Shown in pieces: positions 12,951 to 25,615 of a stretch of 64,000 nt of DNA. This DNA is from Aquila chrysaetos chrysaetos (taxonomy: Eukaryota > Chordata > Aves > Accipitriformes > Accipitridae). The stretch is from positions 57,008,224 to 57,072,223 of the forward strand of contig NC_044004.1 of assembly GCF_900496995.4 (NCBI RefSeq), in the 5' to 3' direction. A program made the translations under genes and the position numbers. The notes under the pieces are model-generated. The model made no database searches, was not told where the DNA came from, and saw only the letters and a program-made list of their open reading frames with translations. Position 1 is the stretch's first letter. Each line of letters starts with the position of its first letter.

Positions 12951-14600
12951 TTGTGAAGCAGACTACAAGACAAATTCCCTGGAGAAAATCCCTCCCTGCA
13001 GGTAGCTATTACAAATTTCCAGTCGCTGCCTCACTGCATGCAGATGGCTGGTCTCACCAGCCACCGGCCGCTGATGAGCCATGCGGCATGGCACTGGCAT
13101 CGCAGCAGCCGTCTTCATGCCACACTGTGCTCTGCTCCCAGCCCCCGGGGAACCACCGCCAGCATTGCTTCTGCTGGCAGCACCAGTGGTGGCACAGTGG
13201 CACAGAAAATGGGGTTGTCCACACTGTTACTAGCTCAGGAAACCTTTTAAACAGCCGTCTGTATCGACGCTTGTTACAGCAGCTATTCTCACTTGTGTTG
13301 TCCTAGTGCCACCTTGCCTTTTTCCAATACCCTTTGTACGATTTAAGGATGGGGAGCTGGGAGCCAGGATCACTCCTGCAGTAACTGGGCATGGAAACAC
13401 CTTAGTGGACCTTGCCCACCCTCAGCAGCGCCTGTGTCAGGGCTGTCCTTTCCTTCGCACAGCGTGTGCCTCGGTAGGCTTTGGGGCCAACGGAGAGGAA
13501 GGGTGGAAATCCGCTTGGAGGTGCGGTGACAGCAGTAGTTCCCTTCTGCAAGGATCCCTTGCAGCTGCAGATCCCTCGCAGAGGAGGTTCTTGTTTCACA
13601 AGGGCTAGAATGAGGCAAATCCTCAGAACTTTTGGTTTATCTTCTCTGTGCCCGTGACAAGGCCAGAGTAAGAAGTCTGCCACTAAAGCTGTGGAGCTCC
13701 TGTTCTGCTCTTGATTTTTTTTTTCCAACCGTCTTTCTGGTGGCAATCCCCAAACAACATGCGACTCGAGCACCACTGTGCTGAGAGCAATGGGAGGCTG
13801 CCTGTTGCTGAAGCCCCTTTAATGGCAAGCCACCATTTTAGACACTTTGATAAGACTTCATAGTGCTGACCTGCATTTGCAAACTGATTTAGGGCAGCCT
13901 GGCAATGTCTAGACACCACGACGGTGACATTTTCTTCCAACAGCTGTTGGTAGGAACTTTTTGATATTAGAGTTTATTTCCTGTGTGCAATCAGTATTGC
14001 CCAGCAGTTAAATATAATAGCTCTCTAACAGCCTCTGTCTGCTGCTGTGCTGTTGCTCGCTATGAATGAGGCACTTGGGGAAAAGGAACTTGTCTTCTGG
14101 ATGGGAATTTTATAGAGGGGGAGTTGGCCTTTAAAACAAAGCTGGTTTGGTCCATTCCACGAGGTGGAGAGGAACACCTTCTGGGGGTGCCAGGGATTTT
14201 CCCTGAAGAGGAGTCCCTTACCATGGCCCAGGGAACTCTGTGTGCTGCTGGCCAGGGACAGTTGCATAGCAGCTTCCCCAGGCACAGGGGACACGGGCAT
14301 CCATCTTCTCGCCTGGCACTAGGAAGGCTGCTCCTTTTCTCTGTGGGTTTTTGCTGTGCTGCTGCTGACAGTGGGATTGCACAGCTCCCAAGGCCTCAAG
14401 CAAGAGGCAAGGCTTTGCTTACGCTGCTGGGGGTAATCGCAGTTTAGCACTCTTACAGGCCTGGATCCAAATAGCTTAATATCTGTTCTGCCACCAGCAT
14501 TCCTGTCTCTCTGGTCTAAGCCCTGGGGAGGCCTCGTGTGTGTGAACAGTGCCACCTTGGGAAGCATTCCTTTAAATCTGAATAAAGCCTTGCCGGGGAT
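12950..14600. other. GC-richer non-coding patch
   Basis: The base composition rises relative to its flanks, and overlapping frames up to about 124 codons appear on both strands at once. That is the expected effect of fewer stop codons. Their translations are rich in Cys, Ser, Gln and Trp without any recognisable domain. CpG is not dense enough to call an island. Confidence 0.45.
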
Positions 14601-14671
14601 TAACTTGTGTGAGTGGTTAGAGCCTGCAGAAGGTTGACTCTGGCAGGCTTGTTCTCATGTGCCCAGGTTGT

Positions 14672-14770
14672 GCTCTGACCTTTGGCAAATCTCTCAACCT
14701 TCTGGCACGTTGCCGTTCACATCCTTCCAGTAAAATGTGTTTCACGTCTTAAAATGCTGCTATGAAGTAA
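14672..14770 (+). mobile_element. MIR/CORE-SINE-like remnant, sense
   Basis: The run 'gacctttggcaaatctctc' followed by 'aaccttctggcac' and then 'ccagtaaaatgtg' mirrors the MIR core and tail order (gaccttgggcaagtcacttaacctctctgtgc, then the ctgtaaaatggg segment). Divergence is high, consistent with an old insertion. Confidence 0.5.
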
Positions 14771-17005
14771 GCTGAAATACCTCTGTGTCTATGTGCCTTT
14801 AAAAACACTACTGTGGAGGATAACACTGGTCAGTTTGGAGAACTTGAGCTGGGCACCTCAATGCTTTGCAGAACCACCATTAACTGCTCCACAGGCCCCC
14901 CTGGGGTGGGATTTAATAGTTCAGAAGGGCACTGACAGCTTGATGTAAACAGCCACTTAGAAATCAGCAACAAGAGACTGTTCACTACTGAGGTCCTTTT
15001 AAATGTCAAGCCAAACTGCCAGGAACCCCCAAAGAAATATAGTGCTGAAGGCTAAGGGCATTGAGTAGCAGATTTGAAGCAAATATTAAATTTTATTACT
15101 AAAAGAATTGGGCTACACAGTGTACATAAAATTTAAGTCCACCATTCTTCTTGGATTTAAACTTAACCAGCTGGCTACAACTTTTTTTTTCCCCTCCCAC
15201 CTTTGGCAGCACTAAAAACCCAAGGTAGTTATATGTAATAACATGAATTATTCAATTGCTCTTGTAACTAGGAAAGCTACTGGAAATTAACCTTTCTTTT
15301 GTGTAACACTTGTGCCTCTCTGAGCACTCTGATATATCTGTCAATGTATAATCTGATTAATAAAGCCATGGTCTGAAAAAGATACCTTTAAAAAAAATTG
15401 CTAGTAAGAGCAGCAAGTGCTCTCTCTTGTATTGGTATGAAAGTCCTCCCTAATGCTGTCACTCCCACTCCTTGCTGCAGAAACTCAGAGCAATTCATCC
15501 AATTAAATATTTTGGGGACATAAAGCTTAGCTGTTATTACAGCGCTGTGGGTCTTGCTGTCTAGAGTTCAGCTGCCTTAGAGCAGAGCCTGGGTTTTTCT
15601 GGAGCTAGATGTCACAGTGCTCCTAGAGCACCCATGTACCTCTGGGTGGGGTGGGTGTCCTTGGCGGGAATCGGGGTGTCAGCAGTAAGGAAAGAAAACA
15701 AAGCAGGGCACATCAGCTGCTCCTGTGGCAGACAGGCTGAAGGTGCAGCCTTCCCAGCCTCTACAAGCAGAGCCTTTGGAAAAGGACCAGGTTGGTAGCA
15801 GCTCCCAGATATTTCAAATCTGGCTGCTCTGGGTCCCAGTTTAATTCATAATTCAAAACTCCTTCCCCTCCCATTCATGCTCCCCACGAGTCACCATCTC
15901 CTTCAAGCGTTGCTGATGGTGGAGCTGGTATTCTAGGACCAAAACTACTGCTCTCTTCGGTCCCATCGACTCATCTCCTTATCAGAGTCTAGCTAACAGC
16001 AGAGCCAGTGCCTTTCAGCCCTCCTCTCTAGGCTAGGTCAGCCCTCTTGGCCCCTTCCTTTACTAGGGATCTTTGCATCCTGAGGCAGAGAGACTGAGAG
16101 GACCACAGTAGCCGTAAAGCTCTGTGTGACCATCTTCCTTCTGTCACATTCCTCTGCCAAGAGCTCTTTCACCGCATGCGCAATTGTCACCGCTTCATTA
16201 AGACACTAGAAGAGAAATGGGGGGAATGAAAAGGAAACAATGTTGTTGACAAGCTACCCCCCCAGCTGTTGATGAAATTCAATTAAATAAATGGAAGAAT
16301 GTTTGAACTTGCAGGCAGAGTACCAGGTTGTTTGGATTTTAATTTTATTTAATTTTTTTTAATAATAGAACAGAGGGCCCAGAGAGGTACAAGTGTGAGC
16401 AGATCAACTTAAACTGTTGCTTACTGCCCTAGAAAGAAATTTTAGGGTGTATGGGAGAGAGAAACTTGCACACAGAATATCAAAGTGCACACCACAGTCT
16501 CGCTTTGGACTCCCTGTTTAGCGTTGGTCAGCTCAGCTGAGAACACAATGACAGCGCTGAAATAGAGTATGAGGTACAACAAAGGCCTGATACTGAGGTG
16601 TCTCTTTACTGAGCCATCTCATGCCAGCTTGCTCTTAAACAATCCTAAATTATACACGTGCTTCACGTTTGCAAGGTAATTTTAACAGTTCAAAAGTAGG
16701 AATTTGTGGTTTTGGGGAAGGTCAGGAAGGAGACAGTGTGATAGCAGGGAACCAAACTGCAGCAGCTACAAGTTAGGAGTAGAGAGAATTGCAATAAACT
16801 CTGTCAAACTTGCTCTTTTGAAATGCAAATAAGACCGGTGATCAAAGAACTACAGAGGTGATTTTAATGATCTCTCCAGTTGCTCCTCAAGCAGACTGAT
16901 CTACAAAATAATAATTCTCCGTTGTACTGTATGTACTTGGATTCATTCTTCTGAGGGCTAAGTAGTATTTTCCTTCCACTATCTGCTTTTCCTGCAGATC
17001 TTTTC
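14771..17005. other. Non-coding; one NRF1-like motif
   Basis: No gene signal. 'ccgcatgcgca' at 16,172-16,182 is close to the NRF1 palindrome (tgcgcatgcgca) but lies in ordinary CpG-poor sequence, so promoter function is doubtful. A T/A-rich run lies at 16,337-16,366. Confidence 0.45.
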
Positions 17006-17050
17006 TGATGTAAAATTACTTATCTAGTCCAACCCAGAGATAAAGCATTG
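17005..17050 (-). mobile_element. Possible CR1 3'-end scrap
   Basis: 'ttatctagtccaaccca' resembles the antisense CR1 3'-UTR hallmark 'catctagtccaaccc'. Nothing on either side extends the match, so it may be a chance resemblance or a very short, decayed fragment. Confidence 0.25.
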
Positions 17051-20000
17051 AAATAGAAGAAGTGATGAGCAGTCTGTATTTGAGCAAAAATTTGCAGCAA
17101 TTTGCCAGGGAATATGCTTACTGGGGATGGCTTTGGAGCCAAAGGAAGGGCAAAATCTGTAGCTTCCTTGTTGGAAGGGTTAGCACTGGACCAAGTATTA
17201 ATATTTCCTTAACGTCTTCAGAAGACATTCATCAGACACTCAACGCTGCTTGCCATGTGTATTACCAGGGCTCTCGGAAGCTGCCATAACTCTCAATTCC
17301 TTGTGAGACCCTGCATCAAAGAGTAAAGTACTGCACCTAACTTGAGATGAGTGACCGAAGAGCAATTGGCCCAAAACTCACTTTTCTAAAGTCTAAATGT
17401 CTAAAGCCTAATGACTAAAAGTCACTTTAACCTTCCTAGGATTTATGCCCCTGCCTTCGTTGCAATTTAATGTGCTCTTATGCTTGGCCAGGTAAGGGAA
17501 ATTGGTAACCGGACCCACGTGCCCTTTGCATCATGCTGACTGCCCTTTGTATCGCAGGAAAATCTGAAGCTGCACAAGCACAGTGGCAGTGTGTCACTGA
17601 GCCAAACAACTCGTAGCCCGCAGAGGCAGAAATTGGCCCAGGTTCCTGCCAGGACAGCTCAGTTCAAGTACTGCTGTTGCCTTCCCCTCTCTCAGGACAG
17701 CTGGAGCGTGGCAGCTCAGCCAGTGGACTTTCTGCAGCTCTGTTACTGGGGAAGCAACCCCTCTGTTGTCACTTCAATGCTGTTGGCAAAGTGTTTTCCC
17801 AGAGGTTTTGACCCTTCCAATTTTTGTCTCCACGCCTGGATTGGCAGAGGAGGATGCCTGCCTTTTATCTGCCTGTCTGTGCTTTTTTACAGATAGGTCT
17901 CTTAAACCTGGGGTCCATCGAGATTCCTGTGTTGGCACCAATGATCTGGCAAGGACATCCTTACATAGTCTGAAAGATTGCTGGGTTAAGGACACCTTTG
18001 TTCTATTTTTTGTGATGTATAAATCCAATAGGTACTCCTACACAATACTGTAAGGCAGCTAGTGACATAACAGAAGATGTTAGATATGTTCTGGAAATCA
18101 TAACGTTATTGTCATCTTCACGCTCAATCTAGCAACCACCTCCCTATAACACCACTGAATGCAAGGACTGGAGTGGTGCTGTCATAAAAATTAATGAGAA
18201 AACAAACTTTTTTTTTTTATTTTAAACTGTGTGCATTTATGAATTTGCTTACAAACTAGAACAACAGAGCTGATATTACATATCTTACTGTTGAAGCGAT
18301 ACCTATGATAATTTATTAATAGATTGATCCTGTAATGTTTTGTGGAAATCTATCGTAGAAATACATAACATGGTAAATAAATAAAAAGTTGTGTCAAAAC
18401 ACAGACTTAACATTTGTGCTAATGATTTACGTCACACCATGCCAACACTAGAATTTAGAGTTCTGTAATGCAGAACTCCTGGCATCCAGGCTGGTCAGTA
18501 GGTTTTGTTCAGGGTCTTTAATTTCCCCACTTCGATAGCTCTCATTTTAGATGGCGCTTAGTGGAGATGGTTATTAAGGCATTTTGCAACTTTTCTTTGG
18601 GAATTGAACTGGCAGTATTACCTGTTGCAAACACTTCATGTTTTCGCTTTGCATACTCTTTTCTTCTCTCATGTTTGTTGAAAATAATGAAAGGATATAT
18701 GGCACATTTAAACAGTAAAAAAAAAAAAAAAAGTGTTTCCTGATGTTGAAATATTTAAGGCATGATGCTTTTATTGAAGAAAGGCACTGTTTCAAGAACA
18801 AGATTATAGGATTTCTACATTCAAGTAGGCATGTAAACAAATACACCCAGTGTATTTGCTTCAAAATAGCAATAATGCAGACAGGTCATACTTAGAACAC
18901 ATGAGATTTTTAATGATGGAGGAAAAAAACCATAACTGTGTTTTTGGAGTCTGTTAGGCTGTAGAAGTGGCAAAGCCAAATACAGTGAGTCTAGACATGA
19001 ACCACGTCCTTTGGGGATGTCGTATTGCATATATGTCTTGTGTGAAGTCGGCAAATCTTATGACTGCATGACATGTTTAAACTTTTGATTCTTCTTTGCT
19101 GACAGCACAAAACTAAGCTTCTCTGAATGCAACAGCCATAACTAAACCGTGAGTATTGCCCAGGTACAAGGGCATTTGTCTTTTGGGAACCAGCCAGAGC
19201 TTGGGCACTTATTCCAGAAAGCTGTCAGGACTTCAGGAACAGCATCAGTTTGGGTAGCGCGTGGTTTCATTAACCAAGCATTCTTAAAATGTACTTTATT
19301 TCTGAATGTTTGTTGTTCATTTAAAATGCAGTTGTATTGACAGGTTTCGGGATGGTATTGCAAGCACCTAAGCTGCTGTTCAGAGGTCAAGTGCCTCCAC
19401 ACAGTTTTCTTTAGGACCACATGTAACTAACTTCTGACAGTAGAGGGATTTTTAATAAGAGAGAAGGAAGGATCTTCATTTACCTTAAGACAGATGGCAG
19501 CGTAGTGCCTAGGCATTCTTCTAAGGCTGTTGTAAAAAGGGTTCAAGTCCTTTTAGCAAATTGGATGCAATGGAGATTCTCTGAAAAGAGTTCTTAGTTG
19601 CAGAGTTGTGTCAGCTAATTTGGGCTGGGAGAGACCAAAATACTGTGCTGTCCTACATTTTGATTGAATAGGAAAATACTTCCTGACCATAATTTTCTTT
19701 ACATTTTAGCCTAAACAGCAGTTATAAATGTATGAAATTAAGTTCTGAACTGCATATAATGTTTATATAGAATTTATATCTATATTTACATAAACTTCTG
19801 TACTGGTAAATTCATTTTAAATGAACCATTATTTTGTGGAGGGGCGGTGGCACACACCACCTTAAACCCTTGGCAATACCACCCATAAGACACTTTGCTA
19901 ATACTACGCTGAGCCAAACTACTGTCTTTGTTAGACTTGTTTAAAAAAACCCTAAAAATAATTAAATAAATCTGAAGAGGTGGTACATCTAGCGGTTTCT

Positions 20001-23000
20001 CTGAAGAGTTGGAAAGTGTAAGGATGAGATCCTAGTGCAATGGTTGAAGAAAGGTTTCAAATTAATTAGAGGAGTCCTTAGGTTGTGAAATTCACAACGC
20101 TCAAGAAGGAAAAATACTTACACACCTCCTTAACAACTGCGAGAACCACTGAAAAGACTGAGGTAACTGGTTTGGCAATAAAAAGTACAGCACTTAGTCT
20201 GGCATCTCTTCTTTTGACCTCCTCCTGTTCACAGTTGTCCTTCCCATTTAAATAGGGTCATATCTCTCATCTTCAAGACTATTTCATTTCTGATTCAAAA
20301 CTTGAAGCTCACGCCCTTTTCCTCAGTTTGGCTACTTGACCATTTTCTTTTTGCTCATTTTAGCTCACATTTAAGAAAATACTGTGTCTGACTGCAAAAT
20401 ATTCTAGAAGCCGCCCATATGGTAGAGCGTTGAGTCATCAAAACCTGAATGAGTAGTTGTTTAACAGTAAATCAAATCTGGATGCTCCTTTCTTCGTTCA
20501 TTGTACAGCATATGCTTTAAAACACACATTAGTAAGCATTATGACATGATGTATTTTTGCCCAAAGACAACACTGAGATCTGGGTTATCTTGTCCTGTGT
20601 GCTGAATAAACACAGATAAAAGACTTGGAGGTTATCCTCTTGACAAAACCCCTCAACCAAGATTTCCAACGAGGAGAGGATAAGGAAACAGTGATGACAT
20701 GTTGTTTTTCATAACTCGTATTCTTGTGCCACTGCGTTTCAGCTTTGCAGGTTTGTGCTGTGGGCGGTCTGTAGCAAGGCACCGTGTGCTCCCCCCTTTC
20801 CCTTCAGCTCAGCAGCTTTCCCACCCTTGTGTGGGGCTGGGCTGGTCTGCCTGCACTAGGTCAGCCTGAGCTCTGCCCAGTGAAGAGCAGGACTGTCTCT
20901 CTCCCATGTTTGTTTAGTTTTTCTTTAAGAGCAGAGGTGTTTTATAGTAGGCAGTAGGTGCAGTTCATTCTACTAACTCCAAGTACAGTGCATTGCTTCA
21001 CATGAAGCAACTCAAACATTGCTGACTTTGGAAACCTAAAATAGCAGGGTTCTGATGACTGAATATTAATCCCCGAAGCACAGCCCACGCTGCATATTGC
21101 TCACAGAATTAAAGGGCAACCTCTCAGCTTTCAATATTTCCTCCTTGAAATTAGAGAGAATTAAGCATTGGTATATAGACTTATGTATTTGCTTAATGTT
21201 CTTAGCACTATCTAATTTCCCATGTGGACCAATCATCACAAATCACCTCAGTAAACTTCCCTGCCAATGTTGCTTTCAGCTTAGGACACTCATCTTTAGC
21301 ATCCTGACTGTAAATCCTCAGTAGGATAGTGTGGTTTCACCAAAGAATTCCTGCAATTTTCTGGAACAAAGAAAACAAAGGAACAAAGCTGTATTCAGAC
21401 AAGAAAATCTTGACGATGACAGGGCGAACGTTTTGGCCACTGGGAGAGAGGGAATAAAGCAAGAGCATGAAAGACCAGGAGACAAGATACGTTGGCTAGG
21501 ATCTGAGGGAGAGGGAGAAACCAAGGATAATGACAAAGTTGTTAAATTGAGGTAGGGGTAACTAGGGAATATCATTAGCAGAAAAGGTGAAGAAAAATAA
21601 CAGAAAAATAAATTCTGTCCCTTTTTATGCCTACTTAATTGGAACTACCATAAAGTCAATGCCCAATGCATGGAGAAGACTTGAGAAATCTATAGTGGTC
21701 CAATGAGCTGAAGGAGACTAATGAATAATAAGTAGCATCCAGAATCCTCTAATTACATAGCAGATTGCTTCCTTGGAAGAAAAACAAGCTAATATAAATA
21801 CAAAAGGACTGGAAACACCACCCCCCCCCCAAATGATCCACTTTATTTGGCAAGCCCTCAGCTGCACTAGTTCATTCCCACTCTCTTCTCAATCCTCCTT
21901 CCCTCTGCTGAATGCCTTCCCTAACAGCAGCTCTTTTGAGCTAAGGATTTTGTTAGTTCTCTGGTTCCCTGGACCTGTACTGCTGCATGTAATGATGCCA
22001 CACATTTATAGGAACTTATGAAATGGTTATCTGAAACCTCCAAATCATTAGTAAATCTAGCTTAGAACTGGTTATTTTTTGTGAGATTTTGGTGTTTTTT
22101 AATTCTGTGAAGAGCTGGGCACCAATTAAGAGGAGACAGCAATTTGATGAAAGAAAAGGAAACTGAAGTAAACATTCTGGGACCCAGATGCAGGAGGGTT
22201 TTTTTTAGACCTTGATTTCCCAGTGGCTTGAGTTTACAACATTTCCACTCCAGGAACTTTATTAGGAAAGCAAAGGTCTTGGCCTTTTCATCTTAGAGGC
22301 TGTGAGGAAAGGCTGCACAGCCTCGTTGCGCTCCCCTGCCTGTCCCCTGAGAATCACAGCTACGTGCCTTTTACAGTATCTTCCAAGCTGCCAGGAATGT
22401 AACTTTTGATAACTCCAATTTGTACTTAGATGAAGGCTATATTTACCTACTATAAAGACTTTCTATAGAATTCTGTCAAAAAGGTCATATTGATTTTTTT
22501 TTTCTCCACCAAAAACTCTACACTTCATGGATTTTATATTTACCCTTGAATGTTTTCCTTTCTGCACATGACGATGCCTTTCTAACCACAGTGTAATAAA
22601 GAAAAGGAAACGATCACATTATTTTCACTGTGGCTTTAAAAAAAATGGTGTGTCTTTAAAATATAAGATGATATAATTTAAACTCAACTATAATTTTTCA
22701 GCTTTATGGTATGCAGTGCTCTATAAAGAGTAAAGACCAGTTACTGTGGAAACATGTATGTACATGTACTCACCTGTGCACATGAAGAGGCTAAAAAGTG
22801 CCAGAGAAAGCCTAAGCTTCTGTTGGAAATGATGTATAGATCTGTCCCTATGGCTGAAAGGAGATCTGTGTGACTGCTGCAGTGGAAGAACAACTACTGT
22901 ATATGAAAGATGATACTGTCACAACAACAAATGTACATAAATTGGCTACACTTAAAGTCAGAAGCCACCTTCTAATGTTAGGGCAGCTCGGTTTTGGAGC

Positions 23001-23710
23001 AGACATCCAAGGTGAATGACAGCAACAATTTGCACTAGGTTTAGGACAGAACCAGAACTGGATTTCCTGGGGTGATTGACTGCAGTAGCAAAGAGTTGGC
23101 CACCCTCTAGCAGCTTCCCAAGACCCTTTGGCTATTTACATGCATGATATCTTCAAAGGTATTTTTGCTTGGCCTTGCCTTTTGGTTTTCTCTGTGCAGT
23201 CATAAGCCACAGCATCCAAAGAACTCCCGCTTGCTGCCAATAGCTACCTGACTGACAGTTCTTGCAATCCCTGTAGCGGCCAATAGCTGACCGTCCACCT
23301 GAAACTATGAGCTCAAGGATCAGTGGAGAAGAGGGCTATCTGCCTTGAAGATCAACAAACATGTCAGAGATCAAAAAAGAACCAGCTTCAAATGCACAAG
23401 GCAGAGCTTTAAGAGGAGGAAGTTGGAAAGGAGAAACTGGGGAGATGGGAGCATGAGTTAGGTGAGACAGAGCAGAAGGAGAGGCAACAGTGGGTCATCT
23501 CCAGGCATAAACAAAATCACACAAGTCCAAAATTCAACATATAGTCAACTGTTTTCCTTGCTAACAAGATTGGGAGCTCACAAGATCTACAGAGCTTGCC
23601 AAGCCCTGAAACACATGCAATCATAGATACAAAAATGCTTAGGAAGTTACAGGTGAATAAACTCTACTCAAAAAATGCTGTGCAAGACCAGGGATGTTGT
23701 TTGTGAGGCA
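17051..23710. other. Long non-coding stretch with small homopolymers
   Basis: No exon, RNA gene or clear repeat is recognised. It includes an A16 run (18,717-18,732), a C10 run (21,821-21,830) and a purine-biased part at 21,330-21,610. A weak CTCF-like match in reverse orientation (11 of 14 consensus positions) lies at 23,100-23,113. All open frames are under 100 codons and unsupported. Confidence 0.5.
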
Positions 23711-23714
23711 CTCA

Positions 23715-23870
23715 CTGATATGACTTTATTATTATTATTATTATTTATTTTATGTACCCAGTGCTTTTGAATACATGTCAGAGCACTTTGGTTTTTAATA
23801 TACATTCCATGTCAATAGGTGGAAGAGACTTTACTAAGTGGGAAAATTAGGTCTGAATGATGCTGTGTAT
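23715..23870 (-). mobile_element. SINE-like remnant with (TTA)n microsatellite
   Basis: A (TTA)n run at 23,726-23,746 is followed by 'cccagtgcttttgaatac', 'gagcactttgg' and, further on, 'gtgggaaaattaggtctgaa'. That is the antisense order of amniote MIR/CORE-SINE tails, in which an ATT-rich end is followed by the gcgcttt segment and then the gggaaactgaggc segment. The microsatellite probably grew from the SINE 3' tail. Confidence 0.45.
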
Positions 23871-25379
23871 TTTGTCATGAGTAAATTGGGCCTTTCTTTT
23901 GGTAGGTCACAATGCTGAGATGACTTTTATGTCAGTAGATGCCAGACCAGACTGGACTAGGTCTCTGGTATTTTTTCACTTGCTGAAAACTGTATGTAAT
24001 TTTAAAAGCCAAAAGAGTAATTGTACTCTAATTATTGTCAATGCAGTTATGTGTGTGTCTAGTGTGACTCTGCTCTTACATTGCTGGAAAGGGGACACTT
24101 CGGTTTGGTGAATGTTCTATAATGATGCAACGGAGCAAATTTATTGTCATACTTAAACCCTTCAGGTAGGTTTGCTGGGTTATCTCTGCAGCTGATTTAT
24201 AGGTTCAGATGATAGAGGACAGACAGTACTTGGAAACGTGCATCAGTCATCTACAATCAGGGAGAAAATTTCGTAGTGCTTTTTTGTCATCTCAATTACA
24301 AGGTTTGTAAGAAATGTCCTCTCCTTCTGCAAGAGAATGTGGGACTCGGAGAGGAAAACACCACTTTGCAAGGGCCTCGGGAAGTCAGTGAGGGGATATA
24401 TACCTAGAGTAAAAGCTCCAATTGCAGCATTGCTGTCCAATCAACTGAACAGTTTTGTTTTGCGAGAATACAGACCTTTACGCTTTTGGCCAGCACATGG
24501 AAGTTTGAAAATACATCTACCTGTTGTCCATCTTTTGTACAAGTGGATTGTCTGCAGTTCCTATTGAAGCAGTATTTTGCACCTTGCCTGGACTGTTTTG
24601 CCTGAGCCTTTGCAAAGTGCTGTGACAGTGGAGGAGATGGGGCTGGGTATGTTGTGTATGACAGCAGGTCATGCAGCATGCTTCATGAGCCCAACCCAAT
24701 GTTTCTCTACCTGTTTTGGGATACTAAATTGCTAGTCTGTCTGTCTAACACCATTGTAAATTTACTGTTTCTTTTTTGTCATGATTTGAGGAAAGGGGTT
24801 TTCAAAGCTGTATTAGCTACTGTATTTCAGAGGTGTTTGTCCTATAGCATCACAAGCACCAAAGCATAAGAAAGGCAAGCTGCTTAGCCAGAAATTTTGT
24901 TTTGCTTTGTTTAATGAACTTAATCTTTGTTTCTGCGTGCCTGTTAAAGGCTTTTGAATGGTATGTGTAAGTAGTCAGCAGTCTGTTTACCAAGAATCTA
25001 TTGAATTAATTGTGAATCTGAGAAAAATTAGTTTTGTCTGTAAGGTCCTTTACTCTCGGTAAGGTACTCTTCAGCCTTCTAGTTCTCTGTCTCTGATGAG
25101 ACATGGGCTTCACCATTATCCCAATATGGTCAAATACTACCTTGCCAGTGGTATCAGCAGCAAAATCGAGCCGTCATCATTGCCAAACAGAAACTGCCCT
25201 AATAATATAGACTATTGTGAGTCTCTATTTGCCATATATTTTCATATATAATGTTACAGCCTAGGCATTCTTTCCACCAGAAAACCCCTTTCTGTGCTAA
25301 TAATGAAGCTTAATAAAAGTCTAATTTCTGAATTAGCACTTCTATAAATGAGTTTTTTTCCAAAGTTATTTCATTGTAA
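23871..25379. other. Non-coding, nothing recognised
   Basis: Short, overlapping, unsupported frames on both strands; no repeat family recognised. Confidence 0.5.
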
Positions 25380-25615
25380 CTTATAGAGTACTTATTTGTT
25401 GTTGTGAAGTTTGGATGATGATACAAGTATTTATTTATTGATGGCAACCTTGGTCTAATTTATTATCAACCAAACATCAGGTAGAAATTCTATGCTGTAT
25501 GTGATTTGCATGAGGTGTGATTAATCAATACTAATTCATCAAAGCCCACAGTCTGTTAATTCCAAAAGAAATGAAATATAATTAGAGAGCAGCTGTCAAT
25601 AAACTTTTTAGCAGG
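25380..25615. promoter_or_regulatory. Candidate enhancer-like element (POU and homeodomain sites)
   Basis: The stretch contains a perfect POU octamer ATTTGCAT (25,504-25,511), then 'gattaatcaatac', 'taattcatc', 'gttaattcc', 'ataattagag', an E-box CAGCTG and 'tgtcaataaac', a HOX/PBX-type core. The motifs are clustered within about 120 bases in sequence without low-complexity repeats. This is the profile of a developmental conserved element, inferred from motif density only. Confidence 0.3.

Noticed and set aside
16172..16182. NRF1-like ccgcatgcgca
   Set aside because: It stands alone in CpG-poor sequence without other promoter features.
18717..18732. A16 run (also at 4,178 and 40,425) as a possible retrogene tail
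   Set aside because: No cDNA-like body or flanking target duplication is visible upstream.
7401..25511. Identical 15-mer gtatgtgatttgcat at 7,401-7,415 and 25,497-25,511
   Set aside because: In 64 kb roughly one or two such 15-base matches are expected by chance, so the sharing carries no weight beyond the octamer itself.
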